A DNA stretch of 64,000 nt from Synechococcus sp. NOUM97013 (GCF_014279815.1 NZ_CP047941.1:744001-808000), one strand, 5' to 3'. Positions 8,828-16,843 are shown, numbered from the stretch's first letter. The notes: a model not told the origin generated them from the letters alone. Translations and numbers: made by a program.

Positions 8828-9571
8828 GTGACAACAAACGCTTCACCGGTTCCTTTTGCTTTACCAGGAGGCCCGCTGACTGTGGTCCTGGTGCACGGGT
8901 TCACAGGGTCGCCGGCTGAAATGCGTTTGCTCGCACACGCGCTGCATTCGCAGGGGTTTGGTGTGGAAGCTCCTTTGTTGGCTGGTCATGGCACCCAGCT
9001 GGACGACCTGATGGAGATCGAACCTCGCCAGTGGTTGGAGCAGATCGATGCGCTGGTGGTTCGGCTGCGCAAACAGGGCCAGAGGGTGGTGGTGGCAGGC
9101 CTCTCGTTGGGATCCATCCTGGCGTTGCAGGCAGGTCTTCGCCATCGCGAAGTGGAGGCCGTGATGGCCTACTCGCCTCCGATCATCAGCGGCGATCCAA
9201 GGGCCTTGATCGCTCCACTGTTGGCCAGGGTGCTGCCTTCGGTGGCACGACCGGCCGAGGATTTTGTGGATCCAGCCACCGCAGATCGCATCTGGACCTA
9301 TGGACGTTGGCCCAGTCGTTGCAGCGTGCGTGTGCTGGAGTTGATCCGGGCGACGCGACGTCAGCTGGCGGAACTGCAGCAACCGCTGCTGGTGGTGGCC
9401 AGTCGCAAGGATCGCGTGATCACGGCCCGTGGCGTGGAATCGCTCAGGCATCGTGTGGGCTCCCAGCAGGTTGAGCTGCACTGGCTTGAGAACAGCGGCC
9501 ATGTGATTACGGCCGATGCGCAATGGCGGTTGGTGGCCGATCAGACGCTGACCTTTCTGGAACGCCTCTAA
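8828..9571 (+). CDS. Alpha/beta hydrolase, carboxylesterase-like
   Basis: A 247-residue serine hydrolase starting at a GTG (M-T-T-N-A-S-P). The oxyanion region V-L-V-H-G-F-T-G-S-P is at about 19-28. The nucleophile elbow G-L-S-L-G-S is near 91-96. The Asp comes in S-R-K-D-R-V and the catalytic His in N-S-G-H-V-I near the C-terminus. The order and spacing fit EstD/monoacylglycerol-lipase-like carboxylesterases acting on short acyl esters. It is followed 25 bases later by a chain of overlapping small genes. Confidence 0.85.
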   Translation: MTTNASPVPFALPGGPLTVVLVHGFTGSPAEMRLLAHALHSQGFGVEAPLLAGHGTQLDDLMEIEPRQWLEQIDALVVRLRKQGQRVVVAGLSLGSILALQAGLRHREVEAVMAYSPPIISGDPRALIAPLLARVLPSVARPAEDFVDPATADRIWTYGRWPSRCSVRVLELIRATRRQLAELQQPLLVVASRKDRVITARGVESLRHRVGSQQVELHWLENSGHVITADAQWRLVADQTLTFLERL

Positions 9572-9596
9572 GGTCCTCCCCATTCGCCATGGATGA

Positions 9597-9743
9597 ATGG
9601 ACCAGCAGGAACGTGATAACTGGCAGAGAGTGCTCGACTCTCTCGAAGCTGCTGGCGACACTGAAAGTGCCTTTTATGTGCGTGCTCGCGCCATCTGCAA
9701 TGGAGACCCTGATCCCATGCTCGAGTGGGAGGCCAAATCATGA
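9597..9743 (+). CDS. Small conserved-looking protein (48 aa)
   Basis: The frame begins M-D-Q-Q-E-R-D-N-W and reads as an amphipathic, acidic protein ending M-L-E-W-E-A-K-S. Its TGA overlaps the ATG of the next gene by four bases (ATGA at 9740-9743), the usual sign of translational coupling. This supports it as a real gene despite its size. No family recognised; it contains one Cys (A-I-C-N-G-D). Confidence 0.6.
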   Translation: MDQQERDNWQRVLDSLEAAGDTESAFYVRARAICNGDPDPMLEWEAKS

Positions 9744-9997
9744 GTATCGATCCACTCCAACGTGGGCTGGAGCAATCGTTTGAAGCGGAGAAATGGTCTC
9801 GCTTCATCCGTGAATGCGACGACATCGAGACGCTGAGGGAGACGGCCCTGTCGCTGTTGCAGCAGCTGGGTCAGATGAAGGTGGCCAGCTCCTGGATGGC
9901 CAGCCGAGCCTCCGAATCTGAAAATGCCAAGTTGAAAATGCTGGCGGAGCTCATCAAGCAACGCTCCGGTGAATCGCAAGCGGAGACAGACCAATGA
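9740..9997 (+). CDS. Small helical hypothetical protein (85 aa)
   Basis: The start is taken at M-S-I-D-P-L because it overlaps the preceding stop by four bases. The protein is almost wholly helical (E-A-E-K-W-S-R-F-I-R-E-C-D-D-I-E-T-L, then L-L-Q-Q-L-G-Q-M-K) with a Lys/Glu-rich tail. It overlaps the next gene again by an ATGA (9994-9997). It is therefore the middle gene of a coupled trio of unknown role. Confidence 0.65.
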   Translation: MSIDPLQRGLEQSFEAEKWSRFIRECDDIETLRETALSLLQQLGQMKVASSWMASRASESENAKLKMLAELIKQRSGESQAETDQ

Positions 9998-10419
9998 GCG
10001 CAACGGTTCGATCTGCGGTGGTGGCTTTGGCCAGTGTTCTTGCCGCTGTGCCTGCTGGGGCAGACGGTTGGTCGCCAGCACCGGAACCTGCTGTTTGGAT
10101 GCAGACCCGTCAGCAGCTCCAAGCCTCTGGAGCGATGACGGACCGTCCTTGGCAGTTCATGGAAGCGCTGGAGACTCCAGAGCTGATGGCCGGTGAATAT
10201 CTCAGTGGTCGCACCCCAACGTCTGTGGGTGTGGAGTTCGATGCTGGCTTGTTGCTGCGCCGCGCTGGCGACGAGGACTGGCAGGTGCGCGAGCTGCGCA
10301 TGCGGGCTCTCTGCAATCAGCAGAGGCTTCAGCGTCGTGCTGGTGAGACTCAGTGGGTGGATTACGTCGGTCGCGATGACACCGCGTCCAAGGTGGCGTG
10401 GATTTGTGACATCCCTTGA
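9994..10419 (+). CDS. Secreted hypothetical protein (141 aa)
   Basis: The N-terminus M-S-A-T-V-R-S-A-V-V-A-L-A-S-V-L-A-A-V-P-A-G-A-D is a signal peptide of about 23 residues. The mature part ends with two Cys-containing strands (R-A-L-C-N-Q-Q and A-W-I-C-D-I-P). This is the last of three overlapping small genes and lies directly upstream of lexA, on the same strand. I do not recognise a family. Confidence 0.65.
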   Translation: MSATVRSAVVALASVLAAVPAGADGWSPAPEPAVWMQTRQQLQASGAMTDRPWQFMEALETPELMAGEYLSGRTPTSVGVEFDAGLLLRRAGDEDWQVRELRMRALCNQQRLQRRAGETQWVDYVGRDDTASKVAWICDIP

Positions 10420-10453
10420 GCGGGCTGGGCTCTTGCCATCGTGAGAAAACATC

Positions 10454-10467
10454 GGTACATATGTATT
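10454..10467. promoter_or_regulatory. Candidate LexA (SOS-type) operator upstream of lexA
   Basis: The sequence GGTACATATGTATT fits the cyanobacterial LexA box pattern RGTACNNNDGTWCB with one mismatch. It contains the palindrome TACATATGTA at 10456-10465. It lies about 15 bases upstream of the lexA start, where an autoregulatory operator is expected. Binding is inferred. Confidence 0.55.
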
Positions 10468-10481
10468 GACGAACAAATGCA

Positions 10482-11105
10482 TTGCCGGTGCCTTCAGGAT
10501 CTCCCGAGCCCCTCACCACTGCTCAGCAAGAGCTCTACGACTGGCTTGCTGATTACATCGGCAGTCATCACCACAGCCCCTCTATCCGCCAGATGATGCA
10601 GGCCATGGGGCTTCGCTCCCCTGCGCCGGTTCAAAGTCGTTTGCGTCACCTTCAGCAGAAGGGCTGGATCACTTGGCAGGAAGGGCAGGCTCGCACTCTG
10701 CAGCTTCTTGGTGGCATCACGTCTGGGATTCCTGTGCTTGGCGCTGTTGCTGCAGGCGGGCTGGTGGAAGCCTTTGATGATGTTCAGGAGCGTCTAGATC
10801 TGGGTCCTGTGCTTGAAACCCGTGGGCTGTTCGCGCTCACCGTGAATGGCGACTCCATGGTGGATGCCCACATTGCCGATGGGGATGTGGTGTTGATGGA
10901 GCCGGTCACGGATGCCAGGCGCCTCCGTCAGGGAACGATCGTGAGTGCTCTGGTGCCAGGCAGCGGCACCACGTTGAAGCACTTCCACTGTGATGGTGTG
11001 ACCGTTCGTTTGGAAGCCGCCAATCCTGCGTATGAGCCGATTGAGCTGCCTGCTGATCAGGTGCAGGTGCAGGGCAAGCTGGCAGCCGTGTGGCGGCAGA
11101 TGTGA
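10482..11105 (+). CDS. lexA: LexA-type transcriptional repressor
   Basis: About 207 residues from a TTG at 10482; a GTG two codons on is the alternative. The N-terminal winged helix reads L-T-T-A-Q-Q-E-L-Y-D-W-L and S-P-S-I-R-Q-M-M-Q-A-M-G-L. The self-cleavage site is Ala-Gly in L-G-A-V-A-A-G-G. The catalytic Ser is in N-G-D-S-M and the Lys in T-L-K-H-F. All parts needed for RecA-stimulated autocleavage are therefore present. In some cyanobacteria LexA regulates carbon or redox genes rather than DNA repair, so the regulon is open. Confidence 0.92.
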   Translation: MPVPSGSPEPLTTAQQELYDWLADYIGSHHHSPSIRQMMQAMGLRSPAPVQSRLRHLQQKGWITWQEGQARTLQLLGGITSGIPVLGAVAAGGLVEAFDDVQERLDLGPVLETRGLFALTVNGDSMVDAHIADGDVVLMEPVTDARRLRQGTIVSALVPGSGTTLKHFHCDGVTVRLEAANPAYEPIELPADQVQVQGKLAAVWRQM

Positions 11106-11182
11106 TGGCTGGTCCCATGGGGCGCCGTCGTTGTAAGCTTCATCACGACGACGGGTGAGCCAAGCGCTTCAGCCGCGTTCAT

Positions 11183-11255
11183 GGGGCCATAGCTCAGCTG
11201 GTAGAGCACCTGCATGGCATGCAGGGGGTCAGGAGTTCGAGTCTCCTTGGCTCCA
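11183..11255 (+). tRNA. trnA-GGC: tRNA-Ala (anticodon GGC)
   Basis: A complete cloverleaf can be drawn. The acceptor GGGGCCA pairs with TGGCTCC, the D arm is GCTC...GAGC, and the anticodon stem CCTGC/GCAGG has loop ATGGCAT (anticodon GGC). The T arm is AGGAG-TTCGAGT-CTCCT. The discriminator is A and CCA is not encoded. The region downstream is gene-poor and variable, which fits a tRNA used as an integration point. Confidence 0.95.
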
Positions 11256-11646
11256 CTAGGTTTTCAACCAGTGGGACATCCCAAGTACTGCAAAACCCAG
11301 TGCAAAAATGAACTGGGTCACGTGCCTTGCACATTTTCTTGCACTAACTCCGTCTGTACGGATTCCAGGATCAGATCCCGTTGGAGCAAGTGCAGCCCTG
11401 CGCCCATCAATACTGCTGCTTCTGCCAGGTCGTGTTCAGCCATGCAGACGCCGCAACGTGCAATCGATAAGTGATCAGCCCACATCAATGGTGTTGCGCA
11501 CCAGAACAGTGTGCCGACCTATTTCTGGTTCGATCGCAAGGCCAACAAAAGCTCGGTGAGCAGCGTGATGGTGGTCAGGGTTTCCAGCGTCATCGTTTGG
11601 ATGCAACTGCCGTGAGTGTTCCCCGATCGTCGCCAGACTCTGCGGC
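11256..11646. other. Gene-poor stretch downstream of tRNA-Ala
   Basis: About 390 bases with no recognisable full gene. The only protein-like frame is the short minus-strand one at 11318-11485. No integrase, att repeat or terminator with a T-run is visible here. Confidence 0.5.
11318..11485 (-). CDS. Possible small protein or gene remnant (55 aa)
   Basis: A minus-strand frame starting M-W-A-D-H-L-S-I-A-R-C-G-V-C-M-A-E-H-D-L reads as a plausible amphipathic helical peptide (A-E-A-A-V-L-M-G-A-G-L-H-L-L-Q-R-D-L-I-L-E). It ends in TGA. A shorter start lies at the second Met (11443). No family is recognised and no ribosome site is obvious. It may be the tail of a decayed gene. Confidence 0.3.
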   Translation of the reverse strand: MWADHLSIARCGVCMAEHDLAEAAVLMGAGLHLLQRDLILESVQTELVQENVQGT

Positions 11647-11922
11647 ATGTCCAACAAGGAGCGCCCCCTCGTTGATCGCCATCCGCCGAAACCCGGCGGA
11701 GAGGGCTGGCTGGTGAACGCTCAAAAGCAGCTGGTGGTGCAGTTCAAACCCGACAACCCATTGCCTCATGCGGAGTGGGTGTCAGTACGGACCTACAGCT
11801 GGGTGCCACCACATCCACCCGTGCCGCAGACACGCAGGCGGATGCTCAGGCATAACGCGATTGACGCGTGGAAGCACATGCAGAAGACAGGCTGGCAGCG
11901 ATGTTCACCACCAGTGCGCTAA
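11647..11922 (+). CDS. DUF1651-like small protein
   Basis: A 91-residue protein with G-E-G-W-L-V-N near residue 20. Its C-terminal half is R-R-R-M-L-R-H-N-A-I-D-A-W-K-H-M-Q-K-T-G-W followed by a final P-P-V-R. The R-x-x-A-I-x-x-W-x-x-x-x-x-x-G-W core is the pattern of DUF1651, a family largely confined to marine Synechococcus and Prochlorococcus and of unknown function. It lies in the variable stretch after the tRNA. Confidence 0.65.
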   Translation: MSNKERPLVDRHPPKPGGEGWLVNAQKQLVVQFKPDNPLPHAEWVSVRTYSWVPPHPPVPQTRRRMLRHNAIDAWKHMQKTGWQRCSPPVR

Positions 11923-11994
11923 TTAATATTTAATGCGGGCGATGGTGCCAGGCATTGGAGGCTGATTGATGGGCTTTTGGGGTGATAGCAGCAA

Positions 11995-12021
11995 TAAAAA
12001 GCCCCTGCGGTTGCAGGGGCT
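11995..12021 (-). terminator. Rho-independent terminator (minus strand)
   Basis: AGCCCCTGC-GGTT-GCAGGGGCT forms a 9-bp GC-rich stem. Read on the minus strand it is followed by TTTTT, as in an intrinsic terminator. It probably ends transcripts from the small minus-strand genes at 12192-12696. On the plus strand there is no T-run. Confidence 0.75.
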
Positions 12022-12024
12022 ATG

Positions 12025-12167
12025 AGGGCGTAGGGTCATCATCTCTCCCACCTCTCAGCAAATGTAGAGTTGTGACGGGTGCTCGGTGCAAGCGGATTGT
12101 TCTGCCTAAAGCTGCTGTCACTGCTTTTGAAAGCGATGTTCAGAGCGACCTACAAGGCTTGATCTAA
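12025..12167 (+). pseudogene. Possible remnant of a DNA-binding protein
   Basis: Downstream of the terminator hairpin a plus frame reads V-T-G-A-R-C-K-R-I-V-L-P-K-A-A-V-T-A-F-E and stops at 12165-12167. The stretch resembles the C-terminal end of an excisionase-like winged helix, but no credible start or N-terminal half precedes it. The reading is weak; it could equally be a chance frame. Confidence 0.2.
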
Positions 12168-12191
12168 CCGCTGATCCGATTGGCTGACTCA

Positions 12192-12377
12192 TTAGTCACT
12201 TAGTTTCCTTCCTCTCCACCGTGGCTTAGGTGTGATGGGCGGCAAAACAGGATTAGAGAGACATCGAAGGACAGCAACCTTGGCAGGATCGCCATACGTC
12301 GCCTCGATTGCCTCACGGGCTAAATGTTCAAGATGAGCATTCCTGCGTGTTTGTTGTCGTGCCGTTACACGTGTCAT
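12192..12377 (-). CDS. Small paralogous protein A (61 aa)
   Basis: From the ATG at 12377: M-T-R-V-T-A-R-Q-Q, then H-L-E-H-L-A-R-E-A-I-E-A-T-Y-G-D-P, ending P-R-W-R-G-R-K-L-S-D. The last nine residues (R-W-R-G-R-K-L-S-D) and the L-A-R-E-A-x-E-A-T-Y-G block are shared with the neighbouring gene at 12502-12696, so the pair are tandem duplicates. A longer start at 12449 adds an unrelated hydrophobic stretch. Function unknown; the basic tail could bind nucleic acid. Confidence 0.6.
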   Translation of the reverse strand: MTRVTARQQTRRNAHLEHLAREAIEATYGDPAKVAVLRCLSNPVLPPITPKPRWRGRKLSD

Positions 12378-12501
12378 TACAAGTAATTCAGTTTTCTGAA
12401 CGCTAAAAAATGAATAGTGAAACTGCGTAATTGCGTTACCCAAATACACCGTAAGTTGTAGTTAAGTAACTAAAGGTTTACTGCAATACAAAGCCGAGCA
12501 A

Positions 12502-12696
12502 TCAGTCACTCAGTTTGCGCCCTCTCCACCTAGAGGCAGGAACGCGGATCGGCGTTGGCCTCGGCATTTGAGGAGAGATCAAGCCTTGCAGCGAAGCAAT
12601 GGTCCTTGGATTGCCGTACGTGGCTTCCAGCGCTTCACGAGCCAACTGTTCGAGATGGTCAACACAACCGCTGTGCCTGGAAGGTCTTTCTGTCAT
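12502..12696 (-). CDS. Small paralogous protein B (64 aa)
   Basis: From the ATG at 12696: M-T-E-R-P-S-R-H, then H-L-E-Q-L-A-R-E-A-L-E-A-T-Y-G-N-P, ending S-R-W-R-G-R-K-L-S-D. It is a diverged duplicate of the gene at 12192-12377. Conservation of the protein in both copies, with clear DNA divergence, argues that both are or recently were under selection. Function unknown. Confidence 0.6.
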   Translation of the reverse strand: MTERPSRHSGCVDHLEQLAREALEATYGNPRTIASLQGLISPQMPRPTPIRVPASRWRGRKLSD

Positions 12697-12775
12697 AGGG
12701 ATCACTCGTCCGGATACCTGCCTTCACTCTCAGCTTTTTTGTGATTGCGAAAAGAAGAGTTCAACGTGTGCTGCC

Positions 12776-13045
12776 TTAGAAACCCCTGAACTTCTGAGCG
12801 TATGGGTCTGACTCGTTAGGGAACACAGCGTTCCTCAACCGGCTGATACGAGCAATCAGATTCTTGAAGATCGTGCGGGCTCGTTCGTCTTTGATTTTGA
12901 TGGCGGCCAGCGCTGCCCCATCGGACAGAACAAATAGCCGAATAAGCGTGATGCGCTTTTCACGGCTTCTGCCTGCACATGGCACGTCGAGCTGACTTTG
13001 GGCTTTTTCTCCATCGAAGGCAGTACGCGATTCGACCGATTCCAA
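12776..13045 (-). CDS. Uncertain small frame (89 aa)
   Basis: The C-terminal half (A-I-K-I-K-D-E-R-A-R-T-I-F-K-N-L-I-A-R-I) looks like a real helical protein, whereas the N-terminal part is unconvincing. A second frame overlaps it. No family is recognised; it may be a degraded gene in the variable region. Confidence 0.25.
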   Translation of the reverse strand: MESVESRTAFDGEKAQSQLDVPCAGRSREKRITLIRLFVLSDGAALAAIKIKDERARTIFKNLIARISRLRNAVFPNESDPYAQKFRGF

Positions 13046-13051
13046 CGTGGC

Positions 13052-13360
13052 CTATCCAGGGGGAAAGTAGGACCATCGAGATCGGATGAGTTGATGACAG
13101 CCGACACTCCACCGGCACAGATTGCAGAAGCAGAGTGACTTTCTGGCTCCTACTCTCATCGTCTGAATAACGACCTGGGTTGGACCTTCAGTTGGCACGC
13201 TCCAGTACGTCTCGCCATACGACACTCTGCTAGCATAGTCACAGGTCCCGTAGAAGAAATCAATCCTCTCCCAGATCACATAATTTTCCAACGAGAGAAC
13301 ACTACACGCTACAATGAGACCTAGTTGGTTGCACATTGAGAACGCAAATAATTTCAACAA
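13052..13360 (-). CDS. Uncertain frame, possibly secreted (102 aa)
   Basis: It begins M-L-K-L-F-A-F-S-M-C-N-Q-L-G-L-I-V-A-C-S-V, which could be a signal peptide. A Tyr-, Ser- and Cys-rich stretch follows (F-F-Y-G-T-C-D-Y-A-S-R-V-S-Y-G-E). The C-terminus looks irregular and may reflect a frameshift. The 118 bases from here to the phosphatase gene are AT-rich and hold nothing recognisable. Confidence 0.25.
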   Translation of the reverse strand: MLKLFAFSMCNQLGLIVACSVLSLENYVIWERIDFFYGTCDYASRVSYGETYWSVPTEGPTQVVIQTMRVGARKSLCFCNLCRWSVGCHQLIRSRWSYFPPG

Positions 13361-13478
13361 AAAGCCGATAGCAATTATGAAATAATCAGTAGAGTTGTAA
13401 AGAATATGGGAACTGAAGGAGGGAAAATATTCGGAACTGACTCACAATAAATTGAGCCACAAAGATACAAGAATGCTC

Positions 13479-15638
13479 CTATTTGATGATATCAATGCGC
13501 TTTACAAACATCATTGTAATGTCGTCAAATTGCTCAGATTCTTCCATGAATTCATCCAACTCATGGAGTAGTGCATCCTGCATCTCTACAATTTCGTAAC
13601 CCCCAAATCGATCAAAGTAGTTTTTTAATCGAGAAATCCTATAGCTATCGCCTAAGGGATTTCTCGCATCGATAACACCATCGCTATAAGCGAGCAATTT
13701 TTCTCCTGCACAAAAAGACGTAGTAGAACCATTGTAGATAGCGCCATCAAAAATCCCCAGCGCTGGACCCGTTGCCTCGAGCTCTGCAAAAACTCCAGCC
13801 GCTTTTCTGATCAAAACTGCTTCATGCCCAGCTGACACATAAGACAATTGCGAGGTGTCTTCGTGGAGATGTCCAAAGAAGACTGTGGCGAAATAAGCAG
13901 AGTCGCCGTGATTAGCACTCATATATTGATTAACGTCGCTGATCACGTCGACCATTACTCGCTCGATATCAGCAACGTTCTCGTCCCGAAAACTAAAGCG
14001 CGTGCTGTATCGGATCAGGGTCCGGAACACTGACATGAACAATGCGGATCCAACACCTTTATCGCAGACATCGGCAACAACAAAAAATGAATGTTTCCCG
14101 ACACTGAAGGTGTCATACCAGTCGCCACCCACGTCGTAGGCAGGACGCGTCAGAGCTATCACCTCATAACTTAATCCATCAGGAAATATTTTGGTAAGAA
14201 AGAATCTTTGTATTTCTGAAGCAGTGCTGAGCTGACGCTGCGTCATTGCATTGAGACATTCAATTTGTTTTTTTGCACTTATGATCTCAGATGTACGTTC
14301 ATTGATTGTATCAACTGATGAACTGATCTCAGCAATTGGAGACTGCTTATAAAGTTCTTCGAGATCGTATTTCTGCGCATCATTGTTTTTCCTGGGCAGG
14401 ATTGCGACCCATTCATCGGTGAGTTTTTTGGCTAGAAAATTGCTAACCAAAAGAGAGATAATGACGACTTGAGTCAGTAGTTGAAGTGCCATATTCGTGG
14501 ATTCGGCTAATCCACGAACATAGGGTTTAAGAGGCGTGAAAATTTGAATATCTTTGAGTTCTGAATATTGATTATTTGGATAGGAATAAGCCCAATACCC
14601 AGCCATCAGGCGGTCGAGCTTGGATCCATTACTGGGTGTCAGAGCTCTGAGTTGCGTGCTGATCATTCGTCCGGGTTTATAAACCTCAAGTTCTGGCAAG
14701 ATATTTTCAAAAAAGTCCGGCTTATATTCAATCGTTTGTTTGTCTTGCCCCAGCCTTAATTTGTACCATACTGTTGATTCGCCTTCCGGCTTGACGATCA
14801 CGTACTTGCCATCTCTTGAATCGATATCGTACTCATTTGTTGTATCAAGATCTCGTTCTTTTGTATTCTTACTACTAGGACGGAGTGGTTCAACAATTAA
14901 TTCCTCGAGATCGCTAGAATTACTGATTGGATCCGAGTGATGGATTTGTTGTATCAGCGAGGCCAGGCTGGCATTCCGCTGAATTATGAGCATTTGGGAT
15001 CGATCCGATGCAATCACAAATCCTCTCGCGATTAAACTTAAGCTGAGCACAATGCAAGTCAGCATCAGCACAACACTGGTGAGTGTTTTTAGAGAAATTC
15101 TGTGGTGACTACCCTTAAATCTCCGATTGCGCTTTAGTTCAATCCAGGAATAGATTGCATAGGCAACCAAGATATTAAAAACACTTGTGATGAAATTCTT
15201 GTAGGACAGCGTCAATGCAACGTTGTGTGGAGTCCCGAAGTGGTAGATCTCCGTCAAATAGAGAAACGGGCAGCCAATCAGCACAGCAAAAATGGCTACA
15301 TCGCGAATAAGGCGTCCGCTTCTGATGGCTTTATCACAGCTTTTCTTACGGTTCAGCCAAGTGATCACTCCAATCTCGGCCAATAGACGGCATGCGGTAA
15401 GAACATCACCAAACAGCCAAATAGTTGCCAATGATGACGGGATTGCAACAGCAAGCCCCCAATAGGAGCGGTAGAGTAAAAAAGCAAGAAGGGAAAAAGA
15501 TGACCCAAGCAGCAGCCTCATCCCAAGAAAGACGCTTGGAGCGGCAAGTGTGATGATCAGGCCACCGAGGCTTAGAAGAGTTAGTGAGACAAGCTCAGCC
15601 TTACTTAATCGATGTGTTTTAGACCCTTTCATACCCAT
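13479..15638 (-). CDS. Membrane-bound SpoIIE/RsbU-type PP2C serine phosphatase
   Basis: A 719-residue sensor-type phosphatase. The N-terminal ~210 residues hold several membrane helices; a presumed external domain follows (about 215-385). Another helix (T-Q-V-V-I-I-S-L-L-V-S-N-F-L) sits near 395-410, then a coiled coil, and the PP2C domain from about 480 to the end. Phosphatase signatures: V-G-G-D-W-Y-D, V-V-A-D-V-C-D-K-G-V-G-S-A-L-F-M, Y-V-S-A-G-H-E, A-Y-S-D-G-V-I-D-A-R, and F-D-D-I-T-M-M. Such enzymes dephosphorylate anti-sigma-antagonist proteins. The gene is AT-richer than its flanks, suggesting acquisition. It lies 14 bases after the MRJP-like gene's stop and is probably co-transcribed with it. 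Confidence 0.88.
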   Translation of the reverse strand: MGMKGSKTHRLSKAELVSLTLLSLGGLIITLAAPSVFLGMRLLLGSSFSLLAFLLYRSYWGLAVAIPSSLATIWLFGDVLTACRLLAEIGVITWLNRKKSCDKAIRSGRLIRDVAIFAVLIGCPFLYLTEIYHFGTPHNVALTLSYKNFITSVFNILVAYAIYSWIELKRNRRFKGSHHRISLKTLTSVVLMLTCIVLSLSLIARGFVIASDRSQMLIIQRNASLASLIQQIHHSDPISNSSDLEELIVEPLRPSSKNTKERDLDTTNEYDIDSRDGKYVIVKPEGESTVWYKLRLGQDKQTIEYKPDFFENILPELEVYKPGRMISTQLRALTPSNGSKLDRLMAGYWAYSYPNNQYSELKDIQIFTPLKPYVRGLAESTNMALQLLTQVVIISLLVSNFLAKKLTDEWVAILPRKNNDAQKYDLEELYKQSPIAEISSSVDTINERTSEIISAKKQIECLNAMTQRQLSTASEIQRFFLTKIFPDGLSYEVIALTRPAYDVGGDWYDTFSVGKHSFFVVADVCDKGVGSALFMSVFRTLIRYSTRFSFRDENVADIERVMVDVISDVNQYMSANHGDSAYFATVFFGHLHEDTSQLSYVSAGHEAVLIRKAAGVFAELEATGPALGIFDGAIYNGSTTSFCAGEKLLAYSDGVIDARNPLGDSYRISRLKNYFDRFGGYEIVEMQDALLHELDEFMEESEQFDDITMMFVKRIDIIK

Positions 15639-15652
15639 GACTCATTTCATCC

Positions 15653-16843
15653 CTACTTGTGAATATTCGGCTGCTGTCCATGCCTAATTGGTCTGTAAGG
15701 CGTTTTGATCCGAAAAACCATATAAGGCTGAATCCGCTTATCAATGCCTTGGTGAAACTGTGATTGTCGATTGAGTTGGTTGGCTGTGAAATAGAGATAT
15801 CCATCATCGGCTAGTGCCAGGCTATCTGGCCAGATCGCTTGAGGAGAGTACATCAGTGTTTTTAGAGTTGAAATCGACCCTGTAAAGCGGTGAATGGCAT
15901 TGTGCTCATAGTCTGTGAGAAAAATTCCGCCACTTGAGTCGGCCTCAAGACCATCGGACGCTCCTGCCACTTGTCCGTGATCTACCACCATCTTCTTTAG
16001 ATTTTCCTCTTGGATGGTTCTGTTGATCAGTGCCTCCGTTGGTACGCTATAGAGATGCCTGCTGGTTAACGAGCGGAAAAATACGGTTTCACCATCCGCA
16101 GAAACTGCGATTCCATCAGAACCAACATTGAAACGTTTGGCACTTTCGCCAGGCTCGCGGATCATCAACACCTCAGCTTCTACAACCGGTACAAAGCTCG
16201 GATCTGAGCGTGTAAAGCTTGTTCCGCTCAAGCGCCTCCAACTTTCTCCCGTAACGAGGTTCACAACAATAATTCCTCCATCGGGCGACGAGTCGCTAAT
16301 GAAGGCATAGCTTGCCGTATTGCTGTTGAATAAAAACCTAACGTCATTGAGATAGGTTTCAGGAGTGAGAGCTTCTGGCTCAATTAAGATGGTTCTTAGA
16401 ACCTTATTATTCTCTAGGCTGACCTGGATGAGCTTTGGACCTCCATAAGAAATAGGGTGCGGTCGCAGACTTCCAGTATCAACAATCCATAAGTGAATTC
16501 CGCTTGGATCAATCACCACGCTTTGGGCCGATACGATCCGCCTGCTCTGAGTGGATATACTTCCCTGTTGGTTCCATATGGTATTCGGGAATGCAAGAGG
16601 TTTGCCATCGACAATTTCTGCAACCGTGAACTGAACGTCATCACCCCAGCGTGGATAATTGATAAAGATGCGACCTGATGTTGAGACCGCAATCCCTGTG
16701 GGCATCGCACCATGAATCTCAGCAACTGTTTCGAGATCTCCGATGGATTGTTGTGCTGGTACGGGTTGTGCTTGTACTTGTGAACTCGTTGCAAGACAGG
16801 CGGCCAAAGCGAAGGCTTGAAGGCTCTTTCTGATCAACGCCAT
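15653..16843 (-). CDS. Secreted major-royal-jelly-protein (MRJP/yellow)-like protein
   Basis: A 396-residue protein with a signal peptide (M-A-L-I-R-K-S, hydrophobic core, cut near V-Q-A-Q at about 26). The mature part is a beta-propeller-like sequence with the MRJP hallmarks: M-P-T-G-I-A-V-S-x-S-G-R-I-F-I-N-Y-P-R-W, then L-W-I-V-D-T-G, D-G-I-A-V-S-A-D-G, and S-D-G-L-E-A-D-S-S-G-G-I-F-L-T-D. Bacterial members are extracellular or periplasmic and of unsettled substrate. It is the first gene of a two-gene minus-strand unit with the SpoIIE-type phosphatase. Confidence 0.82.
   Translation of the reverse strand: MALIRKSLQAFALAACLATSSQVQAQPVPAQQSIGDLETVAEIHGAMPTGIAVSTSGRIFINYPRWGDDVQFTVAEIVDGKPLAFPNTIWNQQGSISTQSRRIVSAQSVVIDPSGIHLWIVDTGSLRPHPISYGGPKLIQVSLENNKVLRTILIEPEALTPETYLNDVRFLFNSNTASYAFISDSSPDGGIIVVNLVTGESWRRLSGTSFTRSDPSFVPVVEAEVLMIREPGESAKRFNVGSDGIAVSADGETVFFRSLTSRHLYSVPTEALINRTIQEENLKKMVVDHGQVAGASDGLEADSSGGIFLTDYEHNAIHRFTGSISTLKTLMYSPQAIWPDSLALADDGYLYFTANQLNRQSQFHQGIDKRIQPYMVFRIKTPYRPIRHGQQPNIHK

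Noticed and set aside
11214-11474. Plus frame across the tRNA-Ala 3' end
   Set aside because: It starts inside the tRNA and has a random, Cys/Ser/Pro-rich composition.
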